A DNA stretch of 64,000 nt, from positions 2,232,001 to 2,296,000 of the forward strand of contig JAMXSV010000008.1 in NCBI GenBank assembly GCA_027559495.1, given 5' to 3'. Source of the DNA: Aurifilum marmelostoma. Taxonomy: Eukaryota > Ascomycota > Sordariomycetes > Diaporthales > Cryphonectriaceae. Shown here piece by piece: positions 33,001 through 45,616 of the stretch (position 1 is the stretch's first letter; the number at the start of each line of letters is the position of its first letter). The notes below the pieces were generated by a model, which had not been told where the DNA came from, made no database searches, and saw nothing but the letters and a program-made list of their open reading frames with translations. A program made the position numbers and the translations under genes.

Positions 33001-35768
33001 ACTTGTGGTCCACCAGCGTATACCATAGTACAAACATAGTAGACGGTACGTACTCTGGAGCTCAGATATAGTACCAGGCCCGCAGATGTGCACAAGAGGC
33101 ACGTCTGGAAGGAAAAATGGGCGGCACGGCGCCTGTCTCCCCTGGGCCCGCCATCCCTTGTACCGTACTCCGACCTCATCTGGTCCACTCGACAGCTCTC
33201 CGAAAGACCAGAGAAAACCTTGAGGCTCACAGAGTTCAGAAAGGTGTGGAGAAAAAAAGGGGGCAAAAAAGAAAACGAGGTCTGGTCGGTCTCCCAGCTC
33301 GCCATGGGCAGCCACCGCTAGGACGAGATGCAGAAAAAATCAAGCGAGATTTTCCTTGGGCTTGCCGTGTTTACAGCACATTCATTAGGTTCCGGAGCTG
33401 AGCCGCCACAATATCGAGAGCATGTGGGCCCTCGCCATTCTGCGTGCTGTTTAGCGAGGCCATCGATCGCTACCCCCCTGGAGAAGAAGAAGAAGAAGAG
33501 GGAGCAAGGCTTGCAGCTTGTCTCTCCGAGAACTGGGTCTCCGATCAAGAAAGGTAGGCCACGCGAGGAGAGACATCCGAACTGCCGGATAATCTACTTT
33601 GCTTGTGTCAGGCTACGCTTATCGTGTCTGCTCCTCCTCGTCGTTGAAGCCTCCCCCCCCTCTCCTCCTCAAATCGCGGCATCCAGGAGGTTTTCCCCTT
33701 GACCGGCATTCCCAAGAGCGCTCAGAATGTGCTCTTTTGCTCCGGTGCCTACCTTGGCAGGGCTAATTCTCAGTCAGGCTGGCTGGCGCGTCAATCGGCT
33801 TCCTGTGTGAGGCATTATCCTCGTGGTGGTTGCCTCGAATCTCCCCCCCCCTCCCCTCCCTCCGTGTCCTTCCCTACTCAGTCAGTGCACACACCATCAC
33901 GTTCCGGTGAGACCCCACCTCGGACTCCTCCTCAATCCCCTCGAGCCTATATTGCTTGCATGCACATTGAATCCTTTAGCTCCGGCGGGTATGTGAGTGA
34001 CAGCTTTTTTCGTCACACGCGATGAGTTATCTCCACCCCAAGGTGATGATGGATCAGGCTCTTTTGAGGATGATGCATGGTATCTGGCTTCCGCCACCCA
34101 CAAGGCCTCTCGCGCTTCTTGAACCGTTTTTCTAGAGTTCTTGACGTGGGTCACTTCTTAGCGATAGCCGCGTATGCGCTGCAGATCCCCATCGAGATGC
34201 ATGTTGTCCTGATTCCATCATACCAAAGCCACACGCGTGACCACATATATGGCGATAATGAATAGTCGTGTGAGATCTGATTGGTCATCCAGTCCGCGAC
34301 CGAATCATCTCGGGGAAGCTCTCCCGTCGTTCAGTATCCTGTTGATGCCCCAACTTCTGTTGTCTCTATTGTTCCCCTCGACCTTTTCTCTTCTTGGTTT
34401 TTTTTCTTTTTTTCGGGACATGAGCAGCAATGTCTTACATGGACAGAAACCCTCCGCAGAAGTTGACGAGGTCTCTGGCGCTGTGGTGCGGGCAAGTCGC
34501 CTGCCATGTCATTGACGTGACCCCATCTCCCAATCAACAAAGGCGATATGAGGAGATGGCTTCTGACGAGGAGTTCCACACATGACGGAGGTGTTTTGTG
34601 CCACATTACCACAGGCTAAAACCCTCGTCATCAACAGCTCGGCTCGTCGGGCAGGAGATAGATACGCAAGCTCCGAGGAACGCGGCGTAATACCTCACTG
34701 TTCTTATCTCTAAGAAGGCGGAAGAGGGGGGGGGGGGGGGGGGTTAGGCCTGCTCAATCGGTAAGCTCAGGCCTTTATATAATGGCCTCGAAACAGATTA
34801 CAAGTTTCTCTGAGCGCTGACAGAGCTTACCAGGCTACTGAAGGCGGCCAACGCCGATGACTGAGGGGTCTCGTTTCGGGCCTTTCCGAGCTGCTCGCTA
34901 TCATACCGGCAGTTCCAGGGAGGGGAGGGGGAGGGGGGGGGGGCTGGGTCGCTCCCTCATCACGAGCAGGCATGGCGCGCCCAGACCAGAGACCAGCATA
35001 AAAGGTCTCCTCTGGGGAAGGCAGAGGGGAAGTCCTGGTGACACCTGATCGGTTCAGCCATGCGTTGACCGATGCCTAAGAAGACTACATTCGTATTGGC
35101 GTCGGTAGTACCGATGATGCTGTCGTGCGCAAAGCACCAGGTGCTCCGTGCGGAGGCGCCAAAAAACACGGGGGCCCGAGATGTGTTTGTTGAGGTCGTC
35201 CAAATGACGGGGAGGTTTGGGCCTTCTCTTTGTCTCTGCTTCCCCTTTTCTGGGGCCACAAGTCTCGACCGCCGGCACCTTATCGCCGCCCCAGCTTTGG
35301 TTGTTTGGGTGGGTCTGGTACAGGCGATGACCTCGGTCTCAAGAATAGGCTCGTGTCGGGCTCAGACTATAAGACTTGGTTGGGGCCCTTTTTCAAGGAG
35401 GAAAACTTGGGTGGGAATTTCTTGACCCGGAGAATTGAAGCGACGAGTGATCTTGCCGTGTCGCATACTTACCACGTATGTGTGTTGAGAAAATAATCTC
35501 CTAGAACCATCGGGAATAAACCAACAAAAAACACATACACACAAGAGTCAACATTTGGAGTAACATTGTCCCCTGGAGAGAGCGAGAGAGAGAAAAAAAA
35601 GAGAGGGGAGAGGGGAGAGTGTGTGTGTGAGAGAGACAGAGAGAGGAAGAGACAATCAGAAAACTCGAATACACCGGGCCTCATAAGCAATCCTTAGTCC
35701 TCCTCCTTCTTCTTCTTTTTCAAGACATATACATATATATATATATATCTCCCTGAACACCAGCCATC
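30100..35768. other. 5.7-kb region without a supportable gene
   Basis: Largest gene-empty stretch of the window. It holds the promoters of the divergent EsdC-like and HD-domain genes. Repeats: (ACC)n at 31588-31626, a (TTC)n tract at about 32338-32358, a run of about 18 G at 34726-34743 and a G-rich run at about 34916-34942. A pyrimidine-rich, CCAAT-containing stretch near 31575-31700 looks like a promoter-leader, but the frame beginning at 31698 shows no recognisable protein. A non-coding transcript is possible and cannot be judged from sequence. Confidence 0.45.
35726..35752 (+). promoter_or_regulatory. (AT)n tract directly upstream of HD-domain gene start
   Basis: An ATATAC(AT)n tract ends about 16 bases before the ATG at 35769. 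It lies too close to the start codon to be a classic TATA box unless the leader is extremely short, so it is more likely part of the transcribed leader. Confidence 0.35.
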
Positions 35769-36440
35769 ATGACCATCACACTGCTCTCCGACACGGACCC
35801 CCTCCTCCTCTCGGTGGTGCAGTTCGTCCAGCAGTACATGTCCCGCAACGACGCCTCCCACAACTTCGAGCACATCCAGCGCGTGGTCGGGCTCTCCAAG
35901 CACATATACGCCAGCTCGCCCGAGGCCCTGCGCCAGACCCTGGACCTCACCGTCGTCACGCTCTCGGCCCTCCTCCACGACGTGGGCGACCGCAAGTACC
36001 TCCGCGAGGGCGAGGACCCCCGGACCATGGTGTACAGCCTCCTGCGGAACCTGGGCGCCCCCGAGGACCTGGCGCGGCGCGTGCAGGCCATCTGCCTGGG
36101 CGTGAGCTACTCGGCCGAGATGCGCGACCCGGCCGCCCTGCACCAGCTGATCCGGCTGTACCCGGAGCTCGCGGTCGTGCAGGACGCCGACCGGCTGGAC
36201 TCGATCGGGGCCATCGGCATCGGGCGCACCTTCACCTTTGGCGGGGCCAGGACCGACACCACGAGCATGGAGGACGCCATGGACCAGATCGAGACCAGGC
36301 TCCTGCGCGTCGGCGAGATGATGAAGACGGACGTCGGGAGGCGGCTGGCCAAGGAGAGGAGCAGGAGGCTGCTCGTCTTCAGGGACTGGTACAGGGACGA
36401 GGAGGCGCTGCTCGGCATCACCGGGGGTTGCTACTACTGA
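35769..36440 (+). CDS. HD-domain metal-dependent phosphohydrolase
   Basis: Single exon of 223 residues, starting in a CATCATGACC context. HD-fold metal ligands are visible: His at 31/35 (DASHNFEHIQRV), the HD pair at 70-71 (ALLHDVGDRKY) and an Asp at 139/141 (VVQDADRLDSIGAIG). This order and the overall length match the small HD-superfamily phosphohydrolases (YedJ-like) found in bacteria and fungi, for which nucleotide or other phosphoester substrates are suspected. No targeting signal is seen, so the protein is probably cytosolic. Codon use is very GC-rich at third positions, like the other strong genes here. Confidence 0.88.
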   Translation: MTITLLSDTDPLLLSVVQFVQQYMSRNDASHNFEHIQRVVGLSKHIYASSPEALRQTLDLTVVTLSALLHDVGDRKYLREGEDPRTMVYSLLRNLGAPEDLARRVQAICLGVSYSAEMRDPAALHQLIRLYPELAVVQDADRLDSIGAIGIGRTFTFGGARTDTTSMEDAMDQIETRLLRVGEMMKTDVGRRLAKERSRRLLVFRDWYRDEEALLGITGGCYY

Positions 36441-37367
36441 GGAGGAGCAGGGGACGAGATGATGGGGAGGAGGAGGTGATGGTGGTGATGATGCTGACGA
36501 CGACGACGACGACGACGACGACGTTTTCTTTCTCTCTCTCTCTCTCCTTCTTCACACACATCATCAGCGTTGTTCGGGGGGGGGGGGGGGTTGTTGGTTC
36601 TGCAGGTTTCTTGGAGCATGTTTTGCGTTTGGCGCTGGAGTTTCTGGTATGGCAAGGAAAGCATATATCGTTAGGGTCTTTTGCTGGGCTTTGGCGTTCT
36701 CTCTCTCTTGCTACATTGATGCTTTTCTACATACATGTTTGTATGTGTGTACATTGGCATGTGGTGTCGCTCTCCATCAGCTACTCTTGGACAGTTGAGC
36801 AGGGGGGTTATGCAGGTGTGGGAAACATTGCACCTGTACATATTCAGACGAATCATGACAAGATACAAATATCCAACGCGTACAATGATCATGGGAACAG
36901 GGCCAGGTTCACAGTGACTATTATTGCAACATGACTATCACCGTCGGTCTCCTTGTTCGATACGATAACCTCATCTCCCACAGGCCAATGGATGATGATC
37001 ATCATTATCATTGTCATCTCTATCCTATCACTTAGCTGCACTAGCTGAAGAGTGAAGCTTAAAAGCACGCCGCCCCAGTCCTAGCTCTATCTCGATCCCC
37101 TGAGGATCACAAGAACAAAGAAGAACAAGAGACGGCGCAGACCAGACGCGGCCCGCCCGCCCGTCCTTCTCCTTGCAATGCAACGTGTCTCCGCGGAGAG
37201 AATCTTTTGCCCGGTTGCGGTCGGAGAACTCAGCCTCCCAGCCATGCACTGGAATGTAAAATCCCGAAGCGGCACTTGGCGGCCCTGGCGGCGTAGTTTA
37301 ATGCCGCACACAGAACCACAGAGTTGCTGGTGAAGGTGCAGGCAAGACGAGCATCCTCTCTAAGCCG

Positions 37368-37424
<57 letters not shown>

Positions 37425-38571
37425 TTTCCTTTCTTTATCCCCGAAACATAACTGCTGCCTCTTGGCTATCAGGGGACTGAGACCCGTTGTGCAATGGTCT
37501 CGAGAGCTGATGCTGGCCAGACATCTGATGTTGTAGTCCTACCTGCCTGATCCGGGGTCTCGGAGAGCCGTCATATATCTAGATAATGACAGAGTGTCGC
37601 GCAAGGTTGAGTCGGGAGCAGAACCAGAAAGAGCCCACAGTTGTGGCCGGGCGCACATACGAGTCGCTGCAGAGTGTCGTGAGGCGCTGAAAGGTGTCTT
37701 GCCAACACGCCGCCGTCCGAGTAAAGATCCAAGCAACTGTCTGAGATGTCGGGGCTGCCGCAATGCCCGGGCCAAAAACGCCTAGTCTCACCGGCCACCA
37801 CGTCTCTTGCATTTCGCCTGGGCGTGGAGACAAAGAGGTGTCTCTCATAGATCATTACCTCGCTCGAAAGGTGCGAGACCGTCGTACAATAACGCCCTCA
37901 AGACACGTTGCAGCCACGTGCGACTGGGTCCGAAACCTTGTCTTGCCTGCTGTGCCTGTGTCAATAAGATGATGCACTCTCTCGCCTATTCTTCTTCGGA
38001 AAAGAGATGCGGTGTGCTAAGCTCGGGGTTTGTTTGGGTATATGGCCCGGGAAACAAACACAGCACTGCCCAAGTTCTGGCGACGAGACAATTGTTGTGA
38101 ACATGATATGCGCCTTGTGAGAGTGAAGCTCAGAGTGGACCTCAGACATTACAATACAACCTCAGGTATGGAAACACAAAACGTTCATAGGTACACGTCT
38201 CACAAGTATGTAGTCGAATAGATTAATTTATCTCTCAACTCAAACAAATCATCTAATCCACATAGCGACACAGACACAGGCTGATCGACTCCCTTCACTC
38301 CGGTTCACGTAAACAATCAAATGTCACCGTGTGAAGCACAATCAAATCACCCTTTTTCTAATTTCTCCTCCACATTACACATGACAGCCTCTATGCTTCG
38401 GCAAGGTCAAATCTCTACTGCTACATCCAAGTCAATCGAAGACAGGCTGTTTTACATCTAATTTATCCACCAGATTATTCCAGGTTCTTTGCCCTCTCTA
38501 TATTTCTCCCTCATATTATTATTAATAATCCCTTGAAGATCCCACGCAAGGCCTCTCTCTCCCACACGGAA
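36441..38571. other. Convergent spacer, HD-domain / GPI-protein genes
   Basis: 2.1 kb of 3' flank. Repeats: GAC units at 36496-36527, about 15 G at 36576-36590 and a perfect (CT)n of about 52 bases at 37370-37421. No supportable coding region. Confidence 0.5.
37370..37421. repeat. (CT)n microsatellite, about 26 units
   Basis: Longest perfect dinucleotide tract in the window. Confidence 0.95.
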
Positions 38572-39363
38572 TCACAGCAGGGCAGCGGCAATGAAACCAA
38601 TGAGGCCCAGCCCGGCGCCGGCGTGGTTCGCAACAGCACCAGCAGTGACGTAGCCAGGCGTCGTGCCGGCAGCTGCGGTACCAGACGAGCCACCCTGAGC
38701 GCCGGCAGCAGACGTGGCAGCACCGGCGGCAGCTGTGGTGCCTGCTGCTGCTGCTGCGGCGGCGGCGGTGGTGGCCGCAGCCCCCGCGGCCGTGGTAGCA
38801 GCCTGAGTGGCGGTCTTCACAGTCGTGGCGACGGCGGCTGAGGCCCCGGCGGCGGTGGTCTTGGCTGGCGAGGAAGACGAGGTGATTGTGCAGGGGCAGT
38901 TGGTGATTGTCAGGGTTTGCTGTTGTCCCTTATTGTCAGTTTTGTGTGTCCCCAAAGATATATATTGTCTCGGAGTGGAACCAGAGGATGCAAGGAGACT
39001 TACGTTATAGCCAGTGGCAGTGTAGGGAACACCCTCCCAGGTGATGACGGTCGGGGTCGGGCAGACGGTGATGAACCAGTCGACGACCGTGATGTTTGCG
39101 TGCCAAGCTGTGAAACTTGTAAGTATGATACATGTCTCTCCCATCCAAGGGTAGGCAAGGTATGAGCAGAGTATGAGGTATAGAGCTTACTGGGGGGGGA
39201 TGGAGGTCACAGAAGTGCTCGAGTGGGAAGAAGAGACAGGAGAGACAGGAGCCGAAGATGGGATGCTGGTGGTGGTAGAGTTGAGAGGAACTTGTCGGCG
39301 GGCCTGCTGGTACTGCGCCGAAGTCAGGCCAGTCAGGGCGGCGAGCGCAAGAGAGAACTTCAT
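38572..39363 (-). CDS. Small GPI-anchored cell-wall protein, Ala/Thr/Ser-rich
   Basis: Exons complement(39191-39363), complement(39004-39115) and complement(38572-38919) give about 210 residues. A signal peptide (MKFSLALAALTGLTSAQ) is followed by a Ser/Thr/Pro-rich segment. A core with VVDWFITVCPTPTVITW and TLTITNCPCTITS resembles the cysteine-containing core of small fungal wall proteins such as CCG-6-like proteins. A long Ala/Thr-rich stalk then leads into a hydrophobic C-terminal tail (GLGLIGFIAAALL) typical of GPI attachment. Intron 1 is frame-consistent only with an AAG acceptor (boundary at 39116); the nearby CAG is out of phase. Intron 2 is 84 bp and in frame. Intron 1's donor lies next to a C8 run (39192-39199), so a homopolymer error could also change this join. 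Confidence 0.75.
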
Positions 39364-41993
39364 TATGACTGATTAGGAGGAATTGAGTGTCCGGATAGTA
39401 GAAGTCGAGTTTTGATTTGGATGAACGAGTGTGTTTAACTTCTCAAGACACAACGAGAGGACTGTTGGGTGATTTGCTAGACAGGAGAAACATGTGCATT
39501 CCAAAGGTGTCTTGGAGGACGACCAGTCTCTTTATAGGCGGGGACCAGGTTGATATCTTAGTAATCCGTTTGCAGTAAACCTCATACAGACGGCGAAGGC
39601 GAGATCTAATGCTTAGACCTGGAGTGCCCAGAGAATGGGGGAGGAGGCGACAGTGACGTTGGAGGTGCAAATGGTGGCCGGATGTAGATGCAGCGAGAGC
39701 AGATTCTACCTTATACGAAGACGGATAGTATCAAGATTTCGGAGTGGGCTTCTAGTAAGTTGCCTAATCCGGCTTCCTATTACTTATACGCCAAACCCTA
39801 GGAAGCAATGGTTTTGAAAAATGGGAATCCACTTGGTCAAAATTTATGCAGTACTCTTATCACAACTCAAACGCTCCCTGATGGGGCGTTTCATGAGCCG
39901 AAACTCGAACTGCAGCACTCGATGAGGTTCTGTTGACGGTTATGAACAATCGACGTTGCGTACAATGGCCTTTTTTCAACTCAGTGGCCGTACATACATT
40001 GTTCCAAAGGGGTCGAGCCCCTTGAATATCTGGCTTACGATTCTATGACGAGTCTGTCCAGCGTGGCTCACGTGCTTGGGTTTCATCCAGCTTGACGATG
40101 CTAGAACACTCCTAGACACGCTGACACGCTGCCACCGAAGCTGAACATAGCAATGCAGTAGGCCTGTGCTTTTCTTGCAATCATAACCCATTAATTATAG
40201 GCAAGTCTTGCTCAAATTCCAGCATTCGTTTACAGAACAAGGTAATTGAGTCCAACTCCCAAGTCTCATACCACAAATCTGCATTACTGACTATGTGGCG
40301 AAATCTGAACATCAACACCTCAAAAGTCGTTTGCTCACCAGGTTGAACCGAGTCATTTTCCCCGGGGGGTAGTGATGCCGTGGAGTGTCAGAGTGTGTGT
40401 GAGTGTGTCTCCCGAGGGTCTCCCGCTCTCAGACACGACCACTCCCATCCCGCCCGCATTCCAATGGACCGCGGTCCTCTGCTAGCTTCAGAGAGGCACG
40501 CGAGGGATTCCCGAAAGTGGGAAAGAGACAAGCAAGGCGGCAGCACATGTGCTGGTCCAGGAACCCGTGTTACCAAGAATAGATTCCGTCCGTGCGATGT
40601 GTCGTTCTATTCGGTTCATTTGCTCCGTTCATTAACCAAAAACAGCGAGAAAAACGAGTTATCCAGATCTTCTTGATGGGAGCACGCCAAGGCGGCTCAG
40701 CTTTCCAGAAGAAAAAAAACTTCTTTAGAGAAATTAAGGTTAAATGGCACGTTTCGTCGTTTTCAGCCAAGTTCGCCTGCTTCTGTGCCGTCTGGCCGCC
40801 TTGTTGATGAAAGCGTCGAGAACCCAGACCTTGCGTGTTGGACAAGTATAGCTCAGCCACATTTTATGTCGGTTAGCTCATCGTTACCAGTGATCTGTGG
40901 CGAAGATTCATAAGGAGAAACACGGGCGAAGAGTTCCAATGTGGGTGAATAACGCCACCTTCGATTTCTAGCGTCTTCATACTCAAGCACTAGACGGTGG
41001 CTCTGTTGAGATAAAGTTATCTCTGCCAGGCTCTGCCTCACACTGCCAACCCGATACTTTGGGCTCCGGCCCCTCCATTGTTCCTTTAGCGAAGTGGTAC
41101 TACCTTTGTTGAGGACTACGACCGGATACCACCATGACTTTTTCACTGAAAAGAACAAACATTGGTATGTACTAAAGGTGGATGCTAGTGACTGAAACCA
41201 CCAGATAGAAAACAATAGTGCTTCTATAGGTAATTACATAGTCTTCATATGGGATATCATGAACATTGTGAGACCTGTTGGGATTTCCCCAAATTCAAAA
41301 ATCTCTAATGCCAAATCATCAAAGTCCTAAGCAAATCATTGTGGAATTAGTCAGAGATCCTTTGTACCTTTGAGCTTCCACTTTCAGTCATCTTCTATGG
41401 CTACTTGCATAGGTTTGAGCAGCAAAGCCTTCTACTGTGTCTTGCAGTGAAGCCTCGGAGAAGGCACGTTATGAAAATTGGTATAAAATTCATCAATGTG
41501 TCAGTCAGCGGCTTTGACTACAAGAGCACTGTAAAGCTTTGCGCACCCTGGGGCAGCTATGGAGGTTTGCAAGGAAAGGCATTGTATACCCTAGGGTAGT
41601 GTGATTTTGACAATAAGTCGGGTACAAATCTTTACAATAGACTGTGCTAACAAATATAACTATTGGGGATACCTATGCACCCAATGCCAGCAGAAAGATG
41701 TTCGTCTTCTTTTCTTCCACAAAGAGAAACAATGCATTGTGAGGACTCGACAAAGATCGGCACCCACACAGTCTGGACCGCCACTTGCCCGAACGGGTAG
41801 TGAATACAAGCACAGAAGGGACATCGGGCAATCAAAGGACAACAACTGTTCTGGGATACGACGAGGCTGGCTGTGCCGAGAGCAAAACTTTATCAACCGA
41901 CTCATCTACATGAACAGAACTGCCAGCTTATATCAAGTATGATTGCAAACCAGCACTCGAGAGTCCCAATCGAATTGAGCCCACACAACAGAG
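39364..41993. other. 2.6-kb AT-richer divergent spacer upstream of alpha-galactosidase
   Basis: Holds the promoters of the GPI-protein gene and the GH27 gene. Base composition is visibly more A/T-rich than the rest of the window from about 39700 to 41950. The reading frames are short and broken, and I recognised no protein. A decayed repeat is possible but could not be shown: no terminal repeats or transposase motifs were seen. Confidence 0.45.
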
Positions 41994-43561
41994 ATGAGAC
42001 TTTTGCGAACTGCTCTGCCCCTCTTGATAGCCTCGTCGCAGGCTCTCGTCTGGGAGGATGGAACCGGAAAGCTACCAGCCATGGGTTGGAACTCATGGAA
42101 CACCTATGAATGCAATATCAGCGCCACACTGTTCCTCGATCAAGCCCAGGCCATGATCGACTATGGATTTCTGGTAGGAGAAACTCTTTGTGGACCCATA
42201 CACTTGCTTTCGATTGCAAACAGTTCACTGAGTCTGAATGAAACCCCCAGGAAATCGGCTACAACTATGTGAACCTCGATGATTGCTGGTCCCTCATCAC
42301 GGGCCGCGACCAAGAGACCGGGCAGCTGCTGCCTGATCTCGACAAGTTTCCAGATGGCATCTCAGGCTTGGCAGATCAGATACATGACATGGGGTTCAAG
42401 ATAGGGATTTATAGCAGTGCAGGGACTGAGACGTGCGCGGGATACCCCGCCAGCATCGGGTACGAGAGCATCGACGCGGCATCTTGGGCGGCCTGGGGCA
42501 TCGATTGTGAGTAATCTCAGCAATTTCGGAAAGAAGGAAAGGTCTTTTGCGTGCGCCTGAAGCAAGTGTCAATCTCTGCTGACCAAGTATGCGGATCCAA
42601 GACCTCAAGTACGACAACTGCAATGTGCCATCCGACTGGACAGATGAGTGCGAGGCATGTGTCGCCACCATGGCTGACCCCCAGCTCTACGGCAACGGGA
42701 CATGTCCCTCACAAGACAACATCTGTCCATCCGGATATAACTACACGGCGTCCAACTCGGCAGAGAGATATCGGGTCATGCGCGACGCTCTAGCGGCCCA
42801 GAACCGAACGATTCAGTACAGTATCTGTGTATGGGGTTACGAAGGTGTTGAGGAGTGGGGGAACCAGACAGGCAACTCTTGGAGGATCAGCACCGATATC
42901 GAAGGTCAGTTGTCTTTACCGTCTGCCTAGGGCCTGATTGTGTGGATTCATTTGAAAATCATGCACTGACAGTCGACAAGCGCGATGGTCCTACATCACT
43001 TCCATCCTCAACATGAACACCTTCTTGATGGACGGAGTCGACTTCTGGGGCCACAACGACGCAGACATGCTTGAGGTTGGCAACAAGGGACTCAGCTACG
43101 CGGAGGCCCGCTCGCACTTTGCATTCTGGGCAGCCATGAAAAGCCCCCTGATCATGAGCGCCGACCTTACCACCATTTCTGACGACTACATCAAGGTGCT
43201 CAAGAACGAGTACCTGATTGCCTTCAACCAGGACGACATGTACGGTGCCGCCGCAAAGCCGTACAAATGGGGGTTTCTACCAGATTACACGTGGAACAAT
43301 ACATACCCGGCACAATACTGGGCTGGCGAGAGCAAACAGGGCACATTCGTCTTGATGCTCAATACGCTCGACACCACCGAGGATATGACGGTCGACTTTG
43401 GCGAGGTGCCGTATCTCGAGGCCAACGGGACATATCATATCCTCGATGCTTGGTCGGGAGACTGTCTTGGTTCATTTACCAACAGCGCCACGGTATCTGT
43501 TGCCTCACATGACACTGCCGTATTAGTGTTCCAGTACTGTGGCAAATTATTATCACGTTGA
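41994..43561 (+). CDS. Secreted alpha-galactosidase, glycoside hydrolase family 27
   Basis: Four exons, 41994-42173, 42251-42506, 42602-42904 and 42981-43561, give about 439 residues. The signal peptide (MRLLRTALPLLIASSQAL) is followed by the GH27 hallmark GKLPAMGWNSWNTYEC. The nucleophile block YLKYDNC (Asp at about 150) is formed exactly at the exon 2/3 join. The acid/base region DGVDFWGHNDADMLEVGN (about 264-281) and AFWAAMKSPLIMSADL complete the barrel. A C-terminal beta domain follows. Many N-glycosylation sites are present. The enzyme releases terminal alpha-linked galactose from galactomannans and raffinose-type sugars outside the cell. Introns 2 and 3 both need AAG acceptors (42601 and 42980): other nearby AGs break the frame or the catalytic motif. 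Length is normal for the family. Confidence 0.92.
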
Positions 43562-43938
43562 GCTTGCCTGCTCGATGTTTCGGGGTTTGGAGCTGTTGTC
43601 TTTCTTTTGTTCAATATTATTATTTCCTAGTTCAGCCAGCCTGTTACATGGGATATCATGCATTGTCACTTGACTGCTACATCATTGCAGAAAATATAAA
43701 AATTGTGAAACCTCATTATTGAGGAAGTCTCATTGAGGAAGTCTGGTAGCACAAGTCAATTTCAATGCTGGCTGATGTGTGTGCCTACTTTAGGGAGCAA
43801 GAGCAGTGTATAGACATGACTCCAACGACAGTGTATACCCTCACGAACATGCGCATGACAAGGCATCCACATGATACAGCTCTTCACCCTGACGGGCCCT
43901 TTCAGCTGGATATGAAGATCATCCAAGCAACAACTACA
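43562..43938. other. Short convergent spacer, GH27 / P-loop ATPase genes
   Basis: 377 bp of 3' flank. A near-tandem copy of CATTGAGGAAGTCT occurs at about 43714-43745. No other feature. Confidence 0.6.
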
Positions 43939-45616
43939 TCAGCCAGCCATGACGCTCCGCCCACCATCTTCAGTGACACGAGCACGGATGCGAGCCTTGA
44001 GCATGCCGTTACCCAGCTTCTTGGCCTTGCCACCCTTCTGGACATCAAGGACGGCGTTGGGCGCAAAGAGCAGTGCTTCTCCGACACCCAGCTCGACAAT
44101 CTGGCCGATCAGGCCCATCATGGCCTCCTTCTCGCTGCTGCTGCCGCCACCACCCTTGCCCTTGCCTGTCAGCCCCACCTTTCTGAGGGCCGGGCTCAGT
44201 CCGTCAGCTCCACCGTCCTCTTCGTCGTGGTCGGAATCGTCGTTGTCGGTGTCGGCGCCTTGCTCCAGCATCCTGGACGCACAGCTCACACCGACCAGGT
44301 GCTTCTGCAGCGCCCGCAGCCACTCGGGGCTGGTGAACCGATGCACCACCGTGACGGAGCACAGGTCCAGCAGCTTGGGGCTCACGGTGGGCTCCTGCGT
44401 CGAGATGATGACGCGCGCGCCCAGGTGGCGCTGCAGCCGGATCGTCGAGAGCAGCTGCTCCGTCAGGACGCTGGCCTCGCCGCTGTCGTCCATGTATTTG
44501 TGAGCCTCGTCCAGGGCGATGACGCGGCCCACTTCGCTGGGATCCTGCTCTAGGAACAGCGACAGGCAGATGTTGAAGAGCTGGCAGGCGCTCTCAGGGT
44601 CGACGGTGGGGCAGGACAGGTCGACGATGGTGAGCTGGCCGGGCCTGGGGCTCCAATCGACGCCGCTGGTGTTGGTGGGGACCATGTAGGTGCGGTTTCC
44701 GACCACCGCCTTCTTCTCTTTCTTGGCCATGAACGACTCGAGAGTGTCAAGGCGCTGATCGAGGGGGCCCCGCTGGCTCTCTGTGAGGTCCTCGTTGTCG
44801 ATCTGTTTGCGGAAGGCCTGGTAGCTGAAGGCGCTGCGCGTGGCTTGCTGCTCGAGGCGTAGCTCTCTCAGGATGCGCTTGACTACCTGCATGTACAGGG
44901 GCATCGTGCTGCCCGCCCTGACGGCCATCATGTCCATCATGCGCTTGGTGTTGAGGTCCTTCTCGTCGATGCGCAGCTCCTCTACGGTCACCTTTGGGAG
45001 GCGTGAGTATGTGGACTTGATCGTGCCGATGTTGGTTGGCGCGCAGAGGACGCGGATATTGATCTCGGGTCGGTCGGACAGGAAGGCTGCCTCGCACGGG
45101 CTGCCACCCTCGTCGCCGACGAAGGTGTCATAGTGAAACACAATTCCGGTCAGCGGGCGAGGGAGCTCGCCGGCCTCTGAGGGGATGAGGCAGTTCTCCA
45201 GCAGACAGGAGAGAGTGTGGCTCTTGCCACTGCCCTGGCTGCCACAGACAAAGATGCTGGATGGGGCGGCACTGTGTATCCAAAGCCTTGGGTGTCAGTG
45301 ATGCTCCAATATTTCAACAAGTGTGGCTGGGGCTTGAGTGACTAGATTGTCATCGCAGCCCTTAATGGGAAGGACTCGGTAGCAATACTCACACATTATA
45401 ATGCACAATCTCGTCATCAGACTCGATATCGCCGATACCAGCGAGGAGGCCAAACTGAGGGAACACACTGTCGTTTGCCTGGGCCAAGCTTGAGCCATTG
45501 GCACGGGCAGCTTCAGTCATGATGGGCGCGCTCTTGATCTCATCGAGTTCGTCCTCCTTGCGGTCTCGCGGCTGTAGCAGGCTCTTCCAGCACGCCATCT
45601 TCTTTTCATCAGCCAT
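43939..45616 (-). CDS. HerA/FtsK-like P-loop ATPase of unknown role
   Basis: Exons complement(45394-45616)+1 base (join at 45393) and complement(43939-45271), 121-bp intron (phase 2), about 518 residues. The join gives DDEIVHYNVAAPSSIFVCG running into the Walker A GSQGSGKSHT (about 85-93). Walker B is RVIALDEAHKYMDD (Asp at about 329). It is followed by a sensor-like segment VIISTQEPTVSP and by SVTVVHRF, all features of the HerA/FtsK-type branch of P-loop ATPases. An acidic insert (DTDNDDSDHDEEDGG) and a Gly/Lys-rich stretch lie near 415-445. The small N-terminal exon has no known domain. Such fungal proteins are annotated as P-loop NTPases without known partner. Start MADEKK chosen as the first ATG of the exon in a good context. 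Confidence 0.8.

Noticed and set aside
40570..41215. Short reverse-strand frames in the AT-richer island as transposon remnants
   Set aside because: No transposase or reverse-transcriptase motif and no terminal repeats could be identified by eye.
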